The translations under genes were made by a program, and so were the position numbers. From Branchiostoma floridae (Eukaryota > Chordata > Leptocardii > Amphioxiformes > Branchiostomatidae), in NCBI RefSeq assembly GCF_000003815.2, contig NC_049982.1:5689249-5753248 (forward strand): a stretch of DNA of 64,000 nucleotides, read 5' to 3'. Position 1 is the stretch's first letter. The number at the start of each line of letters is the position of its first letter. The notes under the pieces are model-generated. The model was not told the origin of the DNA. It did no database searches and was given only the letters and a program-made list of their open reading frames with translations. This document shows, piece by piece, positions 57,801 to 64,000 of the stretch.

Positions 57801-60800
57801 GTGTGCCAAAAGGGAATAATAAAAGTCACCTCTAATCCAACGGATTGGCCGCAAGACTGTCCGAACAGTGCGGAGGCATCCGGGATCCGGAACCACGTGT
57901 CGCTGTTCTCCGAGGGCCTGACGATCTGGGACCGCATGTCTCGACAGTTCTGCCTCTGCAGGGCCATCTCGAACGGACCCTGGGTGATCACGGTCGGCTT
58001 CTCGTTCGGTCGTTTCCGGTTGATCATCAGTTCATTCATGGTGTCTATGGCATTGAAGATGTCCTGCGTTGCCTGCTTGGCCTGGAAAACAACGACGACA
58101 CAAATGGTCACCAAATTGGTGATCATGGTCACGGGAGAGACAACTAACGGAGGTATGTACACCTGTATTGCCCTCCCCCCCCCCTTTGCCATGGAGAAAC
58201 TTAATAAAAGTATAAAGAAACAAATGCTGTTGTAGCTGCGTAAAAAGAAATGCAAGGCAATTCAGCAGGACCGCACCCATCATGATTTGTGTGATTTAAC
58301 CTGATACGTGTGAGATTAAAAGTAATTCTTCGATGATTTTACCTTTTCAAGTTGATCACTGTCAGTCTCCCCATCTTCAGAGCTTTTGGACTTATCAGAT
58401 ACCTTCGATGACCCGGCCATTACATTGACTACGGCTGTAAAAGTACAAAACACGCTTATAATTCAAAAAGCAGAATAAACATTTCAGCATCCATTGTACA
58501 TGAGCAAGAAGATGGAAATCAGCTTTGGGATAAGTCCTATAATATCTTCATTGTAAACATTCTTCATCCACATATAGAATGAAGGTAGGTAGAACTACAA
58601 GGGGGTGGGGATATATATAGAACTTACCTGTAAACATGAATGAAGACGACTTTTCTATCTGGCCTATTTCCAGATCCTCGGAAGGTATGCTCTGAAGAAA
58701 TCCCGCCATGTTCTTTAACGAATTTGCAGCGGCAACCTGAGCATGGAAGAAGGGCAAGCAATGCTATTATTTACATGTATATGGACGGCACATCATTGAT
58801 CGTGTGTGGAGGGTTGTCCACAGTAGAATAATATCATTAGCTTGTAAAAGGTATAAAGGAGGGCATCAGGATCAGGATCAAGATCACTTGTTAAGAAGAT
58901 CACATGTCTTTAACTCTCGCGAGTTTACACTCTGAGGTGATTGATCATCAATATTGATCCTGGAGAAGGAGACAGTTGTCTTTGAAAATTTGATCCGTAT
59001 AAACCTTTGTGTTGGAAAAAAAGTTTAGCATGTCACAATAGTGTTTTATGTTACAGACACCTGAGAATCCGCTGACACCTCGTCCCCTCCGCCTGTAGCC
59101 GATCCCAGCGCGCTCGCTACAAGGTTCACAGACGACACGCTTGTAGGTTTGATGGTCGTCAATGCGCTGACCAGAGCCTCTCTAGCCTGTTTTGTCATGA
59201 TTAAACACAAAAAAGTAAAAATGTTAGCAACATGTTCTACTGAATCTATTTGCCGACATCAAATCATTGACAACTGTCCAACACAAGTAATTGGACTAGA
59301 TTTTTGACTGATCAACTCCAGTCTTTGTCAAGAGATGTCAAGGTAGACCATCTGCAACTCATCCACTGCTCACGAAGTCACGTGTGCTATCTACATTAAG
59401 TGACGTCACAGAAGCACTGGCTTCATTTCTCGGCTTGTTAACCAGTCAAACATTTGAGAACGTCAAATTTCTTGTGTTGTAAATGGCAGTTTAACGTTAG
59501 TCAGGACATGTAGTAATTAATGATAAGTTTTTGAGTGCAATTCCCTCACCTCGGTTGCTGCCTTCTTTGCTTCGGCTGAGGCGTTATCCGGGACCGAGTT
59601 TAAGACAGACGTGACACTGTTGGACATCTGCACCAAAGACTTGGCGTCTCCTTCCCGCACCAGCTTGGTAAGAGGGCTGTTCTCTCCCACCACAAGCTGA
59701 GAGGCTACAGCTGTGGAGTGTTCTACTGGGAGTGCCAGGACCTGCATCATAAGTGGACATCAGATTTACCCCTTTGTTGTAAGTTGCACATTACGATAAG
59801 TTCACCTTTCTTCCATTGCCAGTGGCGGAACAGCAAATATCCGACATTATTCAAAAGAATGAGTCAATATATAGGTACAACTGAAAAGGGGGAGGGGGCG
59901 TGCTAGTCACTCGGTTTTACTTGTCATTGATGGAAGGGCATTTGCTCGGTTAGATATTAGATTTCATTGTCAAAGTCATAGTATAATTTCTTTTTTTGGC
60001 TTAGATTAAACGACTGGGTTTACAGAAAACGCTTAATTCTATTTTAATTTCATACAAATTACCATAACTGAAGTCTCGACAGTCGATGTAGCTCCTAAGG
60101 CATCCGAGACTTGAACTTGGATTCTTACGACAAAGTCACGCGACTCTTGACCAACAGGAAGAAGCTGTGGTGGTGTTTGGGGTTCCTGTAAAGAAACGTA
60201 AATTTGATGCCTGGCACTAAATGAAGTGCAACAATATATAATATAATATAATATAATATAATATAATATAATGTCTTGATATGAATGAAAAAACACAAAA
60301 TGTTTCCTTTGATGTTTAGCGAGTCGATAGGCTAAAAGCCAGTCTTCGTAAAACTACTCTCATTATAAGGTATACAGTGTATTTGATACATGATCACGTG
60401 AATGAGAAAATCTGTACATACCGTGCCCGTGTACAGCGGAGAGAACGTGGAAGAAGTACCCGTGTTGAAGAGAAAGGTGTACGTCAGTGGCTTGTCTGTG
60501 TCAGAGAACCCTGTAGAGATATTGGATACAATGTCAATTTGGTTTCGTCGTATTAATACGAGCATTGCGAAAACAAAAAAAGCAAAAATTATTTTCTTAT
60601 TACTGATGCATATGCGAATGCATCGTCCATCATGTAAGGATATTCAGGTCAATCGTATCTTCCATATGACATGACGAGTACCTGTGCAAGTAAAGATGAA
60701 CTCTGTAACCATGGCCGTGCCGTTGTCCGGACTGACTGTGCAGTTTCCCTCCACAGGCGGCTCGTTCGGTTCAAAACTGTACTCAGAGAACCCTTTACGG

Positions 60801-63800
60801 CCGTAGTTCAGTGTTGTTACTACTCTGAACGCGTAGTCACCCAAAGCCTTTGGGAACATGTAAATGGATGGTAGTTATAAAGGTGAACATAAGTTCCAGC
60901 AGCATTTCCTATCAAGGATATGCTTTCTGATAGTAGTTTGACTTCAAGATAAATCTGTAAGTTACATTAAAAAAAAATCAGATCACGAAAAGCTACTCGA
61001 CACAAAAGTTCGTTAGATCTCAAAAAGCAGGATTTACCAAGAAGACCCCTGGCTCGATGACAACATCAGGCAGGTTCCTTCCCGTGGTGGTCTCGGTGTC
61101 CCAGTTCAAATCGGACCTGCCGAACTGGTCCGGAGCTTGTTGTAACGTCCAGTTGTAACTGACCTGTTCGTTCTCCTCGCAGTTAGAACACTCTGACACC
61201 AGAACGAGCTTCTCCGACGGGTTGATTTTTCTGTTACAGTTGCTGAAGCACCTGTGAAAAGAGGCAAAAAATAACATATGTAGTAAAGTCAATGCCGCAC
61301 GATATCGATCGATAGAACATTTCTATTGACTTGCAAAGCCTCCCACTGATTAGGCTGAGTTCTCGACTAAAAATTCAACTTCCAAAGAGCTTGTTAGAAT
61401 GTAGGTGGACGTATTGGAAGGTTTCTTCCACTGACAATTCAAATCCTGATTCCCTCAGCCCCACATCTTCCTCTGTCGGCCTTGCATACTAGCCAACGCT
61501 AGATACCTCATGTTTGACAACAGACACACGGTACCGGGTCTTCCTAGATTGCTCAACGACACAGCATCCCATAGGATTTGGAGTTAGTATAAACACTTTC
61601 CTCCTGCAAGGTGCCTACCTGATCGAAACAGATGGAGATCCAACCGGGAAAACCTCTAGGGTTTGGGCGGTCGTCCCTGGAATACGGCCCTGGAACCTCA
61701 CAGTAAGTTGCACTGTCAACCCACGTTCACTCGTTTCGAGGTTGTTTGAAGAAATGACGTACGATTGGCTGGTTCCACCATCGCCAAAAATGTCGTCACA
61801 TGAATTTCCTGTACCATTAGGTTAAAAAAAGGCATCTGCTATTAACTTGTATTTTTTTCCAGAATATTAAAATAAAACAATAGGCAACGAACGTACATAC
61901 ATACATAACTTTTATTTTGAAAAGGTACAGCTTATCATATGTTCTGGAGTATAACGTTACAGCGTATACAATGTCTATAGATATTATAAAAATTTATATG
62001 TGATGATAGCAAATTGAAGATAATACATATCATAATATCATGATATTTGACTTACCTGATTCTGTTAGACAGGTCCAGTTGTAGTTAAAATCTGCGGAGT
62101 TTGTCACCATGGCGTCTGGATCTGTAGACGACGAAGCGTCGAGGACGATGTCTGAGCCACGCGCGAGTGACTTCGCTGAGCCACCGGCAATGTCAGCCAC
62201 TAGAGCCGAAGATGATACGTTCACCCACTGCTCAGCAAAAATCACAACACGGAGCCCTGACAACGTCTCTTCCACTGTGACCTCTAGTCGGATGACGACT
62301 TTTCCGTACGGCAGAACGTTCTTCGGTAAGGTGAGTTCAGATCCTGTTGTCTCGACATTTTCAGGAAGGGCAATCTTTGTAGAGGGTTGGCCATCTTCCA
62401 CGGAGTACAATGACCAGTTAAAGAGGAAAGAATAAGCTACGTCACAGTCTACCGTAACGGTAGACTGCACAGTAAAAGGTACCCTCCGTTTGATGTCGAC
62501 AGGAGCCGAAGAGTCCGCCCCTCTTCCCACCAGGGCTATGTTCGGGTAACATGAGGCACAGGCGTACGATCCCTCTCTGTTGAAGCATAGCTCATCACGG
62601 AGACACACATGAGCTCCCGTTACGCACTCATCAACATCTGGCAGAAGAGACAAATAAATGATGCACGTCAATTCCTGTCCAGTAACACACATAACCCCAT
62701 AAACATCATACTATCATTTTCAAAGCTTTCATATCTTAATTGAAAACATATGCATAAAGATAAACATGTGCACAGACAAAAACTGACATAAAAAAGTATC
62801 TCATTATGGATGATGTACTTTACAGTGATGAAATGCACACCGAGGTAGGCCCATTGAGATGTAGTAGACAATGTAGACGTTCCTGTCTATGATGCATAGA
62901 CTGTAGTTTATATGAGCCATGAAACAAATTGGAGTAAAAGCCTTGTTGTTTGTACATGTTTTCCAACATTTGACATCGTATCCCATACGTTACAAAATAA
63001 TAAGAATCATTGCTAAAAGTCACAATTCTATTACATCTGTACCTATGCAGCGAATAGTTCCGTTGCCTTCATACCCCGGCTGGCAGACACATTTGGCTCC
63101 GTCACCGATCTCAATGCAGACGGCGTGATCGGCGCAGGTGAAAGAGTCACACAAACTTGAGTTTCCCTTTTCCGTTACGTTCCCTGCAAAACATGTGTTT
63201 ATAAACCGTCATCGCCCATGGCTATTGTAGTCAGCTCGCCTTCACAGAAAGGTAAAATGTTGAATATGGAATGGAACCGGTTGAACTTGTCAAATGCATA
63301 ACACAGTGAGAATGTATTATAACAAACGAAAGTTTATCGTACCAACAATCTAGAAAGTTGGGATTTGCCCAAATTTAATACAAGATAGCAATGAGAAGGT
63401 ATTCTTAAAAAAAGTGCTGGCAAGTCTCTCGGAAGACAATGGTAGGCGACCCGTCTGCCTGGCCTGCACATGTTTTTTTTAATGGTAAAGGAGTTCATGG
63501 CGGGTGCGTCATGCCCGAACATGCCCTTATGGACTGTCACCACCACAAAGGCCTGTCACTGCCACTAGCCGCAGCTAGGTACTCATTCACACCTGAGTTA
63601 AGTGAGGAAAGTCGTGTAAAGTGCCTTTCCCAAGGGCACAAGATCGGTGACACAGCAATCGGATTCGAACCCGGGACCTCTTGGGCTTGAGACCAACGCG
63701 CTGCCGATCGTGCCACGCGGTCCCACTATTAAAAAGTCATTATGTTTTTAATTTATAATTTGATAATTATAAAAAAAGTAAAACTTTGATAAAACATTGT

Positions 63801-64000
63801 TTTCTACATTTGCATTGTATTTGCCATACCTATTCCCACGTCAGTGATAGCTACCCCGCCAACAGCCAGTGCTGATCCCTGTGCGGCCGCGATGAGGACC
63901 GTGCCGACCTGTTCCTCTTCTGGTGCGTCACTGCCGGCGAACTGGACGTCGACTGAGACATCAACACCTGCGTCTTGCCGACTTCGAACATCGGACAAGA
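44936..64000 (-). CDS. Gene B: polycystin-1-like receptor-channel with SEA-like/EGF/REJ/GPS/PLAT (5'-partial, 33 exons, 2424 aa visible)
   Basis: A second polycystin-1-type gene on the opposite strand, 5' end beyond the window. All 33 visible exons join in phase (7275 nt from 63998 to the TAA at 44936-44938). Domain order by visible residue: possible SEA-like region (1-56), EGF (57-103), EGF (104 to ~145), REJ and linker (to ~870), GAIN (to ~1040), GPS plus first helix (1041-1119), PLAT (1120 to ~1285), helices and polycystin loop, S3-S6 with an LGD pore motif, and a long Ser/Arg-rich tail. All splice sites are GT-AG except one probable GC-AG after exon 27 (49368-49448). It is paralogous to gene A from REJ onward but with a different ectodomain and tail. 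Closest known relatives by domain plan are PKD1, PKDREJ and PKD1L proteins; the exact orthologue cannot be named. Confidence 0.87.
46664..46829 (-). other. Gene B exon 32: S3 segment
   Basis: Encodes ARRILTLGTEYFKMFWRVVE, then helix LVLSLLALAEVGVHLYTAYL. It corresponds to gene A exon 52 ([15 protein letters not shown]). Phase 1 in, phase 2 out. Confidence 0.8.
50054..50190 (+). repeat. 78-bp tandem duplication
   Basis: gtgctttttgtcttaatttt acatcacattacgcgaaggcg at 50054 recurs with few changes at 50132. It lies in the intron between gene B exons 25 and 26. Confidence 0.7.
50334..50650. mobile_element. Long-arm foldback MITE
   Basis: The left end aaaggtggggtcgcacctgc gtatatatttaagtccgta and the right end tccaagtccg inverse (gacttgaatatatacgcatg tgtgaccccacctt) are inverse repeats. 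Pairing continues almost through the whole element (caggccccacaggtcg with cgacctgtggagcctg; tcagacgagttagctgggtc with the inverse ggtcagctaactcatctggt), so the full ~315 bp can fold into one hairpin. No coding capacity. Sits in the intron between gene B exons 25 and 26. Confidence 0.75.
52517..54012 (-). other. Gene B exons 18-21: PLAT domain
   Basis: Exons: 54012-53914, 53375-53197, 52975-52910, 52678-52517. PLAT signatures: SYQVQVFTGTRANAGTSSQ, VFLVLKGERGQSGPHVL, IQSAHIWHNNIGPYPSWFL, EQVIVTDLQEDAKHVFLC and KRWLAVEEGDGKVDREIY, ending [12 protein letters not shown] before the next helix, the same closing motif as gene A ([12 protein letters not shown]). Cytoplasmic lipid/protein-binding domain after the first helix. 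Confidence 0.88.
54794..54864 (+). repeat. (CA)n microsatellite
   Basis: A long cacaca run with few interruptions in the intron after gene B exon 16, about 50 bp downstream of its donor. Confidence 0.95.
55784..56731. mobile_element. piggyBac-like non-autonomous element, copy 2 (940 bp)
   Basis: The body 55788-56727 starts ccctcatccgaccgtatggg and ends with the inverse ggtcggatgaggg. The left flank is TTAA (55784-55787), the right flank TTAT (56728-56731), one base changed. The subterminal repeat ccgtatggggtcatttttga plus cccc occurs near the left end and, in inverse form, about 26 bp further in from the right end, the same asymmetry as in copy 1. Interior parts (gtttgtatacatgtcttaca, gcataaattatgataat) match copy 1. 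It lies in the intron between gene B exons 14 and 15. Confidence 0.78.
57250..57805 (+). repeat. Tandem array, about four units of ~140 bp
   Basis: Units starting near 57254, 57395, 57533 and 57684 share ctatcctttgctaagacgat tgctatgcgatgtacgtgct, ataggcaggtta, and cttttagtactg with gttattg. It fills the intron between gene B exons 13 and 14. Confidence 0.75.
57830..58081 (-). other. Gene B exon 13: region between REJ linker and GAIN
   Basis: 84 codons, phase 0-0: AKQATQDIFNAIDTMNELMI, then NRKRPNEKPTVITQGPFEMA and a Cys pair (QNCRDM, GQSCGQS). It corresponds in position to gene A exon 40 ([33 protein letters not shown]), a helix followed by the first strands of the GAIN-like fold. Confidence 0.82.
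58343..62637 (-). other. Gene B exons 3-12: second EGF, REJ region and helical linker
   Basis: Exons: 62637-62056, 61808-61619, 61251-61038, 60847-60682, 60510-60422, 60185-60063, 59741-59550, 59186-59061, 58736-58628, 58434-58343. The first starts DVDECVTGAHVCLRDELCF (EGF with the C-x-N-x4-Y-x-C hydroxylation pattern), then SYPN-type text and the long REJ opening (VQSTVTVDCDVAYSFLFNW; GSDIVLDASSSTDPDA). Later: GNSCDDIFGDGG, CFSNCNRKINPSEKLVLV, YNWTLQQAPDQ, GNCTVSPDNGTAMVTEFIF, FTCTGFSDTDKPLTY. The last exons are helix-rich (LVQMSNSVTSVLNSV, AREALVSALTTI) as in gene A. Exon 61808-61619 has no long ORF of its own but fits in phase with both neighbours. Confidence 0.82.
60234..60272 (+). repeat. 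(ATAAT)n microsatellite
   Basis: About seven copies of ataat/taata in the intron upstream (in reading order) of gene B exon 8, whose reading begins at 60185. Confidence 0.9.
63043..63183 (-). other. Gene B exon 2: EGF module
   Basis: Reads GNVTEKGNSSLCDSFTCADH, then AVCIEIGDGAKCVCQPGYEG and NGTIRCIG: six cysteines in EGF order, without the D-x-D-E-C calcium signature at its start. Phase 1-1, as for the gene A EGF exons. Two N-glycosylation sites (NVT, NSS) precede the first Cys. Confidence 0.85.
63430..63722 (-). mobile_element. tRNA-derived SINE, well-preserved head
   Basis: Read on the minus strand it starts gggaccgcgtggcacgatcg gcagcgcgttggtctcaagc and carries a perfect B box in gtcccgggttcgaatccgat. 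It then has the family box cccttgggaaaggcacttta and a body ending near 63430. It lies in the intron between the first two visible exons of gene B. It is a tRNA-derived retroposon, not a tRNA gene, because no acceptor-stem closure follows. Confidence 0.75.
63830..64000 (-). other. Gene B exon 1 (partial): possible SEA-like region
   Basis: Reads LSDVRSRQDAGVDVSVDVQF, then AGSDAPEEEQVGTVLIAAAQ and GSALAVGGVAITDVGIG, with donor GTATGG at 63829. The amphipathic strand V-D-V-S-V-D-V-Q-F followed by a helix-like acidic segment and Gly-rich strand resembles the SEA fold seen next to EGF modules in membrane proteins. Only the last ~56 residues are visible, so the assignment is weak. The upstream part of the gene lies outside the window. 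Confidence 0.5.

Noticed and set aside
63650-63722. tRNA gene on the minus strand
   Set aside because: A and B boxes are good, but there is no closing acceptor stem and the SINE body follows directly.

Overview
The window is animal nuclear DNA: short, sharply bounded GT-AG exons, symmetrical phase-1 EGF exons and many short interspersed repeats. It carries two large polycystin-1-type receptor-channel genes lying tail to tail. The domain style (calcium-binding EGF exons joined to REJ, GPS, PLAT and polycystin channel) together with the tRNA-derived SINEs, LINE remnants and small inverted-repeat elements suggests an invertebrate deuterostome, most likely amphioxus (Branchiostoma). That species call is inference; nothing here proves it.

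Region 1-2324 is upstream flank with old LINE and SINE copies. Gene A (+, CDS 2325-43000) can be assembled as 57 exons whose phases all agree, giving 3485 residues. It has a signal peptide, an unusual cysteine-containing ectodomain opening with SHFRGG, 20 consecutive one-exon EGF modules, a REJ region, a GAIN-like region containing an 11-residue tandem repeat, a GPS cleavage motif, a first membrane helix, a PLAT domain, a polycystin-type membrane region with a large extracellular loop, and a cytoplasmic tail with a short coiled coil.

Region 43001-44935 is the shared 3' flank. Gene B (-, 44936-64000) runs leftward from beyond the right edge. 33 exons are visible (2424 residues plus an unseen 5' part): a possible SEA-like region, two EGF modules, REJ, GAIN/GPS, PLAT, the polycystin membrane region with a PKD2-like LGD pore motif, and a long Ser/Arg-rich tail.

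Both proteins would be surface receptors that can self-cleave at the GPS and end in a channel-like module. Gene A has three arginines at every third position in its S4-like helix and lacks LGD in the pore loop; gene B has the LGD motif and few S4 charges. The introns hold two ~950-bp piggyBac-like non-autonomous elements with TTAA ends, several MITE families with copies in both genes, five SINE copies, three LINE fragments and several micro- and minisatellites. No bacterial-type operons, CRISPR arrays or functional RNA genes were seen.
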